In this document: piece by piece, positions 1-9,586 of the stretch
Position numbering within the stretch: position 1 is the stretch's first letter
Layout of the letters: each line of letters starts with the position of its first letter
Assembly (NCBI GenBank): GCA_023129325.1
Contig: JAGMCI010000033.1
Location: 1-64,000, forward strand
Direction of reading: 5' to 3'
DNA length: 64,000 nucleotides
DNA from: Caldifarciminota bacterium
GTDB taxonomy: Bacteria > Hydrothermota > UBA3073 > JACQXS01 > JAGMCI01
Made by a program: the position numbers and the translations under genes
Notes under the pieces: generated by a model
Database searches by the model: none
What the model saw: the letters and a program-made list of their open reading frames with translations, nothing else
What the model was told of the DNA's origin: nothing

Positions 1-2129
1 GGGGAAGGAGGCGGAGGACCAGATACTTCATATGAATCTAATGGGGGCTCCCAGCTTATATCTGCTGGATTTCCAACTGGAAATGTACCATATCTTAATG
101 CCCAAATATATGCCTTTTTAGTATCATCATAACCCCAGGTCTCAAGTGCTAAATGGACAAGGCTATTTCCATCAACTACAATTACAGGTGGAAAGAATTC
201 CGCATCACCACTTATTGGCGAAGGAACCTGTTCTGGAATCCCGAAATCCCTTGAATACCAGAGTGTATAATAGAATCCACCACCTTTAAGCCAACAAACA
301 TTTACTTTGTCCACACCGTCTAAATCATCCAATGCAATTACTGGAAAATTGCCCTGACCAATTATTTGCTTATATTGAGTAGGCCATGTAGTTCCATTAT
401 CAATGCTCTTTGCATATCTAACTATATTATTATCATTAGCATCAGAGAATAGAAAATGAATGTTACTAGTTTCATCTATCGCCAATTTTTTCTGTGAATT
501 TGGGAATGTAGCCCCTGCTAAATCTGAAGTAAGCCAGCAAATAGAAATTGAGGTTATACCTTCATCTGAATTGTCTGCCTTATCATAAGCAACTGCTCTT
601 ATACTAACCGTAGTTGGAGAAGATGGACTTACCCAGTCGCAACTAAATATACCTGATTCAGCTTGAACATCTATTGTGGTAAAATACACACCATCTATAT
701 AGACATCAATTTTATCAACTAATACATTATCAGAGGCATCTATCTTAATTTTGCAATCCTCATCCACTTCTATCCGATTAACTTCTGCTCCTTCATCTTC
801 AATCCAGACACCCATAACCTGCGGTGGAGTTTTATCAGATATTGTAAAATCAGCATTACTTATGTCTACGGCTGAATTACTACCAGGGTCAAAAGCAATA
901 ATTTTAATCCTACAACTCGTAGATGGAGTATTTGGCACCTTCCAGGAATAAGATGAATCATTTGGCTCACTATGTGCAATTGTATCAGGATAAGTAATAC
1001 CACCATCTAAAGATAGATAAATATTGACTGAATCCACCCAAACATTATCAGTAGCAACCCATTCTATCTCCTGCCAGCTCTCACATGCCAAATCTTCACC
1101 ACCATCAGGAGAAATAACCGAATCCCATGGCGGACTTATATCTGTAACCTTTATATCATAATAACTTATAGCAGTGTCTGCTAAATCTTGAACATCATAA
1201 GCAATAACCATTACACGACCCTGCTCAGTCATCTGGTCAGCACTCGGAATCCAGACAAGTGAACTGTCCCAAGGATTAGTATAATATTCGTTTTTTTGTG
1301 TACCTAAATATATGGGGAAAGTATTACCCCAATCGAGAGACAGCCAACCATCTACATACTTTACATAATTATCATCCTCTGCAGACCATTTTACTTGATA
1401 TTCTTGTCCCACATCAAGCACAAGCCCAGATTCATTGGGCCAATTAAGAGTGATAGCTGGTGGAATTTGTGGAATGGTATAGTAGACCATAAGTGTATCT
1501 GAAATCGCATGCAGCAAGTGACCGTCTTCTTCTTCCATGCATGACATCAGTCCTAAAGCAAACCAATTCAAAGTATCCGGGAGATGTGTCTCCAAATCAC
1601 ATTCTGCATCCTCCAATTTCAAAGTGCGAGGTAAGTCGCTATAGTCAAGTGAGTCACCGTATATATAAGCATAAGCTGAACCAATTTCATCCCAAATTTC
1701 ATAATTCCAGGCGCCAAATGGTCTTATCGACATAGAGGTAATATCATAAATTATAAAATCTCCTACCATTACACCACTAAACCAAAGAAATACGGAATCA
1801 ATGGTAGCATCATTACGAATACTTGAAATATTGTATTCTAAAAAGCCTCTAAATTTTTCCTCTAATTTACCAGGATATTCACTGTCATTTCTGCCGCACA
1901 AAACTCTTGTGTCAGAATCATATTTATATGTAGAATCCCAGGTAGCATAGTAATATTCAACACTTCCGCGCCAATTTGCCTTTGTAGAATCAAGAGGTTG
2001 TGTACTCAATATGGCTTTATAATGACCGTCACCGAGATAAATAGTGCTGTCACTTCCTTTTACCTGAAAGCTCAAGCCAAGGAGCATAATTATCACTCCC
2101 ATCCCAATTTTAAAGATATTACTACTCAT
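1..2129 (-). CDS. Secreted multi-domain protein with Ig-like repeats, 3' end outside window (partial)
   Basis: Manual reverse-strand translation from ATG at 2129 (MSSNIFKIGMGVIIMLLGLSFQVKGSDSTIYLGDGHYKAIL...) preceded by GGAGGTGAGTG. Repeated motifs such as DNVWVDSVNIYLSLDGG and DNVLVDKIDVYIDGVY. Absent from the ORF track, probably because it runs off the edge. Confidence 0.75.
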   Translation of the reverse strand, partial: MSSNIFKIGMGVIIMLLGLSFQVKGSDSTIYLGDGHYKAILSTQPLDSTKANWRGSVEYYYATWDSTYKYDSDTRVLCGRNDSEYPGKLEEKFRGFLEYNISSIRNDATIDSVFLWFSGVMVGDFIIYDITSMSIRPFGAWNYEIWDEIGSAYAYIYGDSLDYSDLPRTLKLEDAECDLETHLPDTLNWFALGLMSCMEEEDGHLLHAISDTLMVYYTIPQIPPAITLNWPNESGLVLDVGQEYQVKWSAEDDNYVKYVDGWLSLDWGNTFPIYLGTQKNEYYTNPWDSSLVWIPSADQMTEQGRVMVIAYDVQDLADTAISYYDIKVTDISPPWDSVISPDGGEDLACESWQEIEWVATDNVWVDSVNIYLSLDGGITYPDTIAHSEPNDSSYSWKVPNTPSTSCRIKIIAFDPGSNSAVDISNADFTISDKTPPQVMGVWIEDEGAEVNRIEVDEDCKIKIDASDNVLVDKIDVYIDGVYFTTIDVQAESGIFSCDWVSPSSPTTVSIRAVAYDKADNSDEGITSISICWLTSDLAGATFPNSQKKLAIDETSNIHFLFSDANDNNIVRYAKSIDNGTTWPTQYKQIIGQGNFPVIALDDLDGVDKVNVCWLKGGGFYYTLWYSRDFGIPEQVPSPISGDAEFFPPVIVVDGNSLVHLALETWGYDDTKKAYIWALRYGTFPVGNPADISWEPPLDSYEVSGPPPPS

Positions 2130-2201
2130 CACTCACCTCCTTTTTTAGTTAAATGGTAACTGGTTAAATAGTTAAATAATAAGTTGTTCATCACCTGCTA
2201 C

Positions 2202-3677
2202 TCACCTAACTACTATCATCTTTTTTGTTAAAGTTATATCTCCTGTTTCTAGTCTATAAAAGTAAATTCCACTCGCTACTCTCTCCCCATTTTCATTCTT
2301 TCCATCCCAGATAACTGTATAATATCCCGGTTTTTGCCTTTTGTCAATAATTTTTTTAATAAGCCTCCCAGAAATATCATAGATTTTGAGCGATGCTTCA
2401 CTCACATCTGATATCTGATATCTGATTTCTGTCTTCTGACTAAACGGATTAGGATAAGCTTCATATAATCCCAATTCTCGCTTCTCGCTTCTCGCTTCTT
2501 CTACTCCTTGGGTCCCTTGCAATGCACAAAGAGTGTTCCCAAATCCAACAAATATCATATCCCCATAGATAATAGGCCATGCATAACCTATCCCACCAGG
2601 CTGATAATAAGCATAAATTTCCTCTCCTGTTTCCACATCCAGGGCACACAACCGATTATTTTCTGAGGTATCTGTTTTGCCAATCCATACCAATCCATTG
2701 GAAGTTATAAGTGGAGAAGAAATAATACCCTGTCCACTTAGTTCTTTTTCCCAATTAATTGAACCAGTAAATATGCTTGCACAATATACATCACATGTGT
2801 CTGGACAAAATTTTCTCTCAGCTGGTATATATAAAAAAGTATCATAAACAGCAGGAGAAGCATCAAAGAAAAGGGTCTGTTCTTCACTAATTTTCCATCT
2901 CAGTTCACCTGTTTCTGCATCAAGAACATAAAAGGTATCTCTCCATCCGAAGGTAGCAAAACAAATTATCCCCTGTGCCACCGTAGGGGGAGTCTTTATC
3001 CCAGCTTTTGCCTTAAATGCCCAGATACTATCCCCTGTTAAAGCATCTAAAGCTATCATAGTAGAGTCATCACCCCCTATATATACCTTTCCATTGTAAA
3101 CTGCAGGTGGAATATGTGAAATAAGAGAAACACTATCAGGCCAAAGCTCATAATGCCACTTCATATCGCCTTGAAAATTAAAGGCATATACATCACCTTG
3201 ACCTTCTGAGACATAGACGATACTATCTACTGGAACTGGTGGGGACTGAACTGTATGTGAAAGAGTGTCCCACTTTATCTCACCTGTTCTTGCATTAAGA
3301 CAAAAGAAAGTAGGTAATTCTACTCCTCCCCAACTTGTGCCTGCAAATAGTAATGTATCTACCAAAGCAGTTGTCCAGACATTTGCAGTAAGCTGTTGCT
3401 CCCAGATGACCTTCCCCGAATCAACGCTTAAAGCCATAAGTCTATTGCCTCCATCTCCCACATAAATCATACCATTTCCCACTGAAGCAGAGAGCATTGT
3501 AAAATCATTATAACTTGCCTCAAATGTCCACTTCAATTCTAATGGTGGCGAGAGAGGCGATGGATAATACCCTGTATGCTGTGGGTCAAACTGAAAAGTA
3601 GACCAGGGTATAGGCTCATCACTCGAAAGAGGACTTGCTACAAAGCCTAAGAGAAAAATGATTACCTTTACTCCCAT
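2202..3677 (-). CDS. PQQ-like beta-propeller repeat protein with T9SS-type C-terminal sorting domain
   Basis: Repeated LYALDAETGELRWK-type blades; C-terminus YPNPFSQKTEIRYQI...LKIYDISGRLIKK...GIYFYRLETGDITLTKKMIVVR. Confidence 0.85.
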   Translation of the reverse strand: MGVKVIIFLLGFVASPLSSDEPIPWSTFQFDPQHTGYYPSPLSPPLELKWTFEASYNDFTMLSASVGNGMIYVGDGGNRLMALSVDSGKVIWEQQLTANVWTTALVDTLLFAGTSWGGVELPTFFCLNARTGEIKWDTLSHTVQSPPVPVDSIVYVSEGQGDVYAFNFQGDMKWHYELWPDSVSLISHIPPAVYNGKVYIGGDDSTMIALDALTGDSIWAFKAKAGIKTPPTVAQGIICFATFGWRDTFYVLDAETGELRWKISEEQTLFFDASPAVYDTFLYIPAERKFCPDTCDVYCASIFTGSINWEKELSGQGIISSPLITSNGLVWIGKTDTSENNRLCALDVETGEEIYAYYQPGGIGYAWPIIYGDMIFVGFGNTLCALQGTQGVEEARSEKRELGLYEAYPNPFSQKTEIRYQISDVSEASLKIYDISGRLIKKIIDKRQKPGYYTVIWDGKNENGERVASGIYFYRLETGDITLTKKMIVVR

Positions 3678-3742
3678 TTATTTATCTCTTTATACTACAT
3701 TAAGGAACATTTGTAAAGTTTTTTAAGCATAGTAACTACTCT

Positions 3743-5236
3743 TTATCTCACAAAGACTACCTTTTTTGTTTTACATACCTTTCTTGTTTTTAAATGATAA
3801 AAATAAACACCACTTCTCACAACTTTTCCTTGCTCATCTTTTCCTCTCCAAATGAAGTTATAGACCCCGGGCTGTTTCTCTCCTTCAAAGATAGTTTTTA
3901 CTAATCTGCCCGTTACATCATAAATTTGTAGAGACGCCTTACCTGCAATCGGTAACTCGTAACTAATCACTGTCTTTTGACTGAATGGGTTTGGCTTATT
4001 CTGAAAAAGTCTTATGTCTTTGGTCTCTGGTCTTTGGTCTGTCTCTTCTTCCACTCCTTGGGTCCCTTGCAATGCATAAAGAGTATTTCCAAATCCAACA
4101 AACATCATATCTCCATAAACAATGGGCCAGGCGTAGCCAGTTGCACCAGGTTGATAATAAGTATAAATTTCTTCTCCCGTTTCTGCATCCAAGACACACA
4201 GACGACTTTCTGAGGTATCTGTTTTTCCAATCCATACCAGTCCATTAGAGGTTATGAGTGGAGAAGAAAAAAGCATCCCTCGTCCACTAAACTCCTTTAC
4301 CCAACTGACTGAACCAGTAAATATGCTGACACAATAGAGCTCGTGTGTATCCACATCAAATTTTCTATCAGTTGGTATATATAGAAAAGTATCATAAACA
4401 GCAGGTGAAGCCGAGGAGAAAGCTATTTGTTCTTTGCTCATTTTCCATATCAGTTCACCCGTTTCTGCATCAAGTGCATAAAGAGTATCTCTCCATCCGA
4501 AGGTAGCAAAACAGACTATTCCATGTGCCACCGTAGGAGGAGTCTCTATCCCAGCTTTTGCCTTGAATGCCCAAATACTATCGCCTGTTAAGGCATCTAA
4601 AGCTATCATAGTAGAGTCGTCACCTCCTATATACACTTTTCCATTGTAAATAGCAGGTGGAATACATAAATCAAGTAGTTTATACTGCCATTTTATTTCT
4701 CCTTGAAAGTTAATTGCATAAATATATCCATGAAGGTCAGAAACATAAACAATGGTATCTACTGGAACTGGTGAAAACTCAACTGTATTAAAAAGAGTGT
4801 CCCACTTTATCTCACCTGTTCTTGCATCAAGGCAAAAGAAGGTAGGTAGGTCTATTCCGCCCCAACTCGTCCCTGCGAACACAAGTGTATCTGCGAGTGC
4901 AGTTGTCCATACATTTGCAGTAAGCTGTTGCTCCCAGATGACCTTTCCCGAATCAACGCTCAAAGCCACAAGTCTCCTATCGCCTGGGTCTCCTAAATAA
5001 AGCATACCATTGCCAACTGAGGCAGAACTCATTGTTAAGACGTAACTTGCCTCAAATGTCCACTTCAATTCTAACGGTGGCGAAAGAGGCGATGGATAAT
5101 ACCCCGTATGCTGTGGGTCAAACTGAAAAGTAGACCAGGGTATAGGTTCATCACTCGAAAGAGGGCTTGCTATAAAGCATAAGAGAAAAATAATAATTGG
5201 TGACGGACTACTATTTTTCATCCCATATTTCCTCAT
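3743..5236 (-). CDS. PQQ-like beta-propeller repeat protein, tandem paralog, T9SS-type C-terminal domain
   Basis: Near-identical propeller to the neighbouring ORF; C-terminus NKPNPFSQKTVISYELP...LQIYDVTGRLVKTI...SGVYFYHLKT. Confidence 0.85.
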   Translation of the reverse strand: MRKYGMKNSSPSPIIIFLLCFIASPLSSDEPIPWSTFQFDPQHTGYYPSPLSPPLELKWTFEASYVLTMSSASVGNGMLYLGDPGDRRLVALSVDSGKVIWEQQLTANVWTTALADTLVFAGTSWGGIDLPTFFCLDARTGEIKWDTLFNTVEFSPVPVDTIVYVSDLHGYIYAINFQGEIKWQYKLLDLCIPPAIYNGKVYIGGDDSTMIALDALTGDSIWAFKAKAGIETPPTVAHGIVCFATFGWRDTLYALDAETGELIWKMSKEQIAFSSASPAVYDTFLYIPTDRKFDVDTHELYCVSIFTGSVSWVKEFSGRGMLFSSPLITSNGLVWIGKTDTSESRLCVLDAETGEEIYTYYQPGATGYAWPIVYGDMMFVGFGNTLYALQGTQGVEEETDQRPETKDIRLFQNKPNPFSQKTVISYELPIAGKASLQIYDVTGRLVKTIFEGEKQPGVYNFIWRGKDEQGKVVRSGVYFYHLKTRKVCKTKKVVFVR

Positions 5237-5366
5237 TTTAATTTATTATACTCTTAAATTTAAGTTTGTCAAACCTTTTTTAATTTTGAATTAAGTTTCT
5301 CTTAACCTATATTATTCCTTTTAAATCTGTGTTCATCTGTGGTTTAGAACGGATTAGGAACCTCTC

Positions 5367-6407
5367 TTATTCTTCAGAATATCCAAGTGAGAAGGCCATT
5401 GTTATGGCTTTAGGCTTGCAAACTTTATAACAGAGGGCACAACCAATGCATTTATCCAAAATTACCCTATGCTGTTCTCCTGTCTCTCCTTCAATTGCTT
5501 TAGTTGGGCATACTTTTTTGCACTCTTCACAACCTGTACAATTACTGCCAATCATAGCTTTTGGTCTTGCCTTCAGCTTGTCAATAATTGCACCTGTAGG
5601 ACACTTGTGAACACAAATTCCACAATTCTGACATCGCTCAAAGTTTATATACGCTAAATTATCCTTGATTTCTATCGCTTCATAAGGACAGTTTTTTTCA
5701 CATAATCCACACCCTATACAGCCTGTTTTGCAAGCACCCTTGGTAGCTTTTATATTATCAAATGAACTACAACCAACATAAATTTTTTGCGCCTTTGGAA
5801 AAAGCACAAGTATATTCTTAGGACATATTTCAACGCATTTCCCACAGCCAGTACATTTTTTATCATCTATGATTGGTAAATTACTCCGTGGTGCTCGTTC
5901 CGATTCGTCAGAGTGAAAAGGTCGTGGTGAACCATTTTCTCCAAGTTTTATAGCATCAAAAGGACATACTTCTACGCAGTCTCCAAATCCTAAACATCCA
6001 TACCGACAAGAGTTTGGTCCCTCATTTACTAAATTGGCAGCAATACAATTTTGAATACCCCTATAATTGAATTTCTCGTGAGTGTTAGATTTGCTTCCGG
6101 AACACTTTAAAACAGCCACTTTGGGTTCAAGGGCTTTTGCTTCTACGCCTAATATTTGGGCAAGTTGCTCTGCTAATTCTGCTCCACCTACTGGACATAA
6201 TCCAACTTCTGCTTCTCCTTTTGCCAGTGATGTTGCATAACCTTCACATCCCGGGAAGCTACAGGCACCACAATTACTGCCTGGCAAAACATCCATAATT
6301 TGTTTCTGGCGTTTGGATATATGGACGGCTAATTTGGCATAAGCAATGGCTAAAATTACTGAAAGTAATGCCCCAAGACCACCAAGTGAGATTAAAGCTT
6401 TTAACAT
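5367..6407 (-). CDS. rnfB: RnfB-like electron transport complex subunit B, multi 4Fe-4S ferredoxin
   Basis: N-terminal TM, DVLPGSNCGACSFPGCEGYA (Fe-S motif typical of RnfB), then several CxxCxxCxxxCP clusters. Confidence 0.85.
   Translation of the reverse strand: MLKALISLGGLGALLSVILAIAYAKLAVHISKRQKQIMDVLPGSNCGACSFPGCEGYATSLAKGEAEVGLCPVGGAELAEQLAQILGVEAKALEPKVAVLKCSGSKSNTHEKFNYRGIQNCIAANLVNEGPNSCRYGCLGFGDCVEVCPFDAIKLGENGSPRPFHSDESERAPRSNLPIIDDKKCTGCGKCVEICPKNILVLFPKAQKIYVGCSSFDNIKATKGACKTGCIGCGLCEKNCPYEAIEIKDNLAYINFERCQNCGICVHKCPTGAIIDKLKARPKAMIGSNCTGCEECKKVCPTKAIEGETGEQHRVILDKCIGCALCYKVCKPKAITMAFSLGYSEE
5887..5929. repeat. 36-bp in-frame mini-insert (with flanking CGTGGTG) inside rnfB
   Basis: CGTGGTGCTCGTTCCGATTCGTCAGAGTGAAAAGGTCGTGGTG; near-identical copies at 17571 and 21963. 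Confidence 0.9.
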
Positions 6408-6603
6408 TTAAATGAGTATATCAGGTAATCAGAATATCAGTGGGAAGGATACCAGTAAATCAGGATATCAGAAACCCCTCATACGAGTCTGCAACAATCC
6501 TAATTTGCTGATAATCTGATACCCTGCCAACTGATTCTCTGATATTCTGGTATGTTTTATATCAGCGTTAATCTGCGTCAAAAACAAACCACATTTTAAC
6601 CAT

Positions 6604-7914
6604 TTAACTATTTAACCATTTAACCAATATCTCTTCAAGGTTTGGTTTTCCAACTTCTTTTAACTCATAAGTAACTCTTGTATTAGGTTTTTTAAAATTT
6701 ACAATTTTCCTTAAGTCAATTGGCGTGGCAATAATAACTGACTCGCAAGGAGATTTCTCTATTGTAAGTTCAAGTTCCTTTATCTGTTTTGAACCATAGC
6801 CCATAGCAGGAAGTATCGAACCAATAGATGGATATTTTTTGTAAACTTCAGCTATGGAGCCAACAGCATAAGGTTTTGGGTCAATTATCTTTTTGGCACT
6901 AAATCTTTTTGCCGCTACAACTCCGGCCCCATACTGCATTCCTCCATGAGTGAGAGTCGGTCCATCTTCTATTACGAGAACAGTTTTATTTTTTATAATC
7001 TCAGGCTTGTCAACAAATATTGGAGATTCAGCCTCAATAATAGTAGCTTCTGGATTTACTTTATGGACAGTATTTCTTAATTCCTTCACATCTCTCGGTT
7101 TGGCACTATCAATTTTATTTATTACTACTACACAAGCCATCCGAAGACATGTTTCTCCTGGATGATAAAGAAGTTCATGCCCCACCCTTAATGGGTCAAC
7201 TATCACGATAAAAAGATTTGGTTCGTAAAATGGAAAATCATTATTCCCACCGTCCCAGATAATTATATCTGCCTCAAGTTCTGCTTGACACAAAATTTTC
7301 TCATAATCTACACCCGCATAGACAACAGTACCTTGAACAATATGAGATTCATACTCTTCTCTCTCTTCAATAGTGCAATTTTTTAAGTCATTATAAGTTT
7401 CAAATCTCTGAACTACCTGATGAGTCAGATTTCCATAAGGCATTGGATGGCGAACTATCACAACTTTTTTGTTTAAGTCTTTTAGAATTTTAGAAATTCG
7501 CCTCGTTGTTTGTGATTTACCACATCCTGTCCGAATAGCTCCAATGGCAATTACAGGTTTTTTTGACTTTAACATAGTTGATTTTGGACCAAGTAACATA
7601 TAATCTGCACCACAGGAGAGAATAAGTGACGCACGATGCATTACATATTCATGAGTTACATCAGAATAGGCAAATGTAATAAGGTCAACATCATGCTTTT
7701 TAATTAAATTTTTAATTTCAGCCTCAGGATATATAGGTATTCCACGAGAATATAATTTACCTGCAAGCTCGGTAGGATATCGCCTATTTTCAATATCTGG
7801 AATCTGTGTGGCAGTGAAAGCCACAACTTCATAATCTTGATTGCTCCGAAAATAGACATTAAAGTTATGAAAATCCCTTCCAGCCGCTCCCATAATTATA
7901 ACTTTCTTTCTCAT
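6604..7914 (-). CDS. Cyclic 2,3-diphosphoglycerate synthetase-like GTPase family protein
   Basis: MRKKVIIMGAAGRDFHNFNVYFR; P-loop-like AIGAIRTGCGKSQTTR; family resemblance recognised by eye. Confidence 0.7.
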   Translation of the reverse strand: MRKKVIIMGAAGRDFHNFNVYFRSNQDYEVVAFTATQIPDIENRRYPTELAGKLYSRGIPIYPEAEIKNLIKKHDVDLITFAYSDVTHEYVMHRASLILSCGADYMLLGPKSTMLKSKKPVIAIGAIRTGCGKSQTTRRISKILKDLNKKVVIVRHPMPYGNLTHQVVQRFETYNDLKNCTIEEREEYESHIVQGTVVYAGVDYEKILCQAELEADIIIWDGGNNDFPFYEPNLFIVIVDPLRVGHELLYHPGETCLRMACVVVINKIDSAKPRDVKELRNTVHKVNPEATIIEAESPIFVDKPEIIKNKTVLVIEDGPTLTHGGMQYGAGVVAAKRFSAKKIIDPKPYAVGSIAEVYKKYPSIGSILPAMGYGSKQIKELELTIEKSPCESVIIATPIDLRKIVNFKKPNTRVTYELKEVGKPNLEEILVKWLNS

Positions 7915-7949
7915 TATTTTAACCCCCTTTCTAAATTTTGTTGAACTAA

Positions 7950-9497
7950 TTACAATGCTTCTGAAATTGCTTTTGCCTGAGTAAATAGCAAGAGATAATC
8001 CCTGCCACCAGCTTTTGAATCTGTTCCTGACATATTAAAGCCACCAAATGGATGTCCGCCAACAAAAGCACCTGTGCATTTGCGATTGAGATATAAATTC
8101 CCGCAGTGAAATACTGTCTTTGCCTTCTCAAGATGAGCAGAGTTATTTGTATAAACTGAACCCGTTAATCCGTACATCGTTGAATTGGCAATTGTAAGAG
8201 CTTCATCAAAATTGCTTGCTTTAATAACTGCCAGAACCGGGCCAAATATTTCTTCTTGAGCAATTCGTGCTTCCGATGTTATATCTGCTACTATAGTTGG
8301 TTCAATAAAATAACCCGGTCCAGGAATAGCTTTGCCTCCATAAACAAGATGGCCTTCTTTTTTTCCAATTTCTATATAATTAAGAATTGCTTTAAAAGCT
8401 CTCTCGTTAATCACAGGTCCCATATAATTAGTCGGGTCGACTGGAGACCCTATTTTTATTTGCTTTCCTCTTTCTACAAGCATATCAAGGAACTTATTGT
8501 AAATTGCCTCTAATACCACTGCTCTTGAACAGGCAGAGCACTTTTGTCCCTGATAACCAAAAGCTGATGCTATAACACCATCAGCCGCAGTAGTCAAGTT
8601 CACATCTTCATCAACGATAATGGCATTCTTTCCACCCATTTCAGCAAGAACTCTTTTAATCCATATTTGCTCTTGCTGAACTTTAGAAGCAAGTTCATTG
8701 ATATGTAAACCAACAGCCATTGACCCTGTGAAGGCAATAAATCTTGTATGTGGATGAGAAACGAGTGTATCGCCAATTACACTTCCTCTGCCAGGCACAA
8801 AATTTACTACTCCTTCAGGCAATCCAGTTTCTTCAAGTAGTTCCATGAGTTTTGCCCCTGTAACAGGAGAATCGCTTGATGGCTTAAGAATAACTGTATT
8901 GCCTGTAACAAATGAAGCAGAAGTCATTCCTGTAAGAATGGACATTGGAAAATTCCATGGTGGTATTACAGCACCCACTCCAAGAGGAATATACTTGAGT
9001 TCATTCTTTTCGCCTGGTATTTTGGTCAATGGTTGCGGACCTGCATATCTTAATGCCTCTCTTCCATAAAATTCAAGAAAATCAATTGCTTCTGCAATAT
9101 CTCCATCAGCCTCAGCCCAGCTTTTTCCTACTTCATACACAAGCCAGGCTGAAAGTTTAAATTTATTTTCCCTCATAATAGAGGCTGTTTTAAATAAATA
9201 CTCTGCTCTCTTTTCAGCTGGTTCCTTGCTCCAGCCTTTAAATTTTTCAAATGCAACTTCAATAGCCTGTCTTACTTCTTTATGGGATGGTTGCTGAAGA
9301 ATGCCTATCACTTCATCCTTATTTGAGGGATTATAGGACTGAAATTTTTCCTTTGTTTTTATTTTCTTACCCCCAATTATAATCTCATATTCTTTTCCTA
9401 ATTCTTGTTTGACTTCTTTCAAAGCAAGTTCCATCTTTTGATGATTCTCTGGAACCAGAAAATCAATAAACTTTTCATTCTTGAATTCTTCAACCAT
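7950..9497 (-). CDS. L-glutamate gamma-semialdehyde (1-pyrroline-5-carboxylate) dehydrogenase
   Basis: ALDH motifs: PPWNFPMSILTGM, FTGSMAVG, EMGGKNAIIVDEDV, GYQGQKCSACSR, EIFGPVLAV. Confidence 0.88.
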   Translation of the reverse strand: MVEEFKNEKFIDFLVPENHQKMELALKEVKQELGKEYEIIIGGKKIKTKEKFQSYNPSNKDEVIGILQQPSHKEVRQAIEVAFEKFKGWSKEPAEKRAEYLFKTASIMRENKFKLSAWLVYEVGKSWAEADGDIAEAIDFLEFYGREALRYAGPQPLTKIPGEKNELKYIPLGVGAVIPPWNFPMSILTGMTSASFVTGNTVILKPSSDSPVTGAKLMELLEETGLPEGVVNFVPGRGSVIGDTLVSHPHTRFIAFTGSMAVGLHINELASKVQQEQIWIKRVLAEMGGKNAIIVDEDVNLTTAADGVIASAFGYQGQKCSACSRAVVLEAIYNKFLDMLVERGKQIKIGSPVDPTNYMGPVINERAFKAILNYIEIGKKEGHLVYGGKAIPGPGYFIEPTIVADITSEARIAQEEIFGPVLAVIKASNFDEALTIANSTMYGLTGSVYTNNSAHLEKAKTVFHCGNLYLNRKCTGAFVGGHPFGGFNMSGTDSKAGGRDYLLLFTQAKAISEAL

Positions 9498-9512
9498 TTT
9501 CCCTCCTTCCGT

Positions 9513-9584
9513 CCGTTCTTATTCCGATTTATCGGGATTTAGAACGGTGTGAATCCCGTACCCATTGGCTAACGGGTGCGGGAC
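9513..9584. repeat. Composite double-hairpin repeat
   Basis: CCGTTCTTATTCCGATTTATCGGGATTTAGAACGG followed by AATCCCGTACCCATTGGCTAACGGGTGCGGGAC. Confidence 0.85.
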
Positions 9585-9586
9585 TT

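Noticed and set aside
2202-5236. Propeller gene duplication as an assembly artefact
   Set aside because: Copies differ at many scattered positions and fully in the C-terminal domain, as expected of real paralogs.
6421-6600. AT-rich 'aatcaggatatcag' and 'ttaaccatttaac' runs as an origin or iteron array
   Set aside because: Repeats are short, degenerate and not phased; no replication gene nearby.
9513-9584. Composite hairpin as a simple rho-independent terminator
   Set aside because: No consistent U-tract follows, and related palindromes occur inside coding regions, so terminator function cannot be the main explanation.
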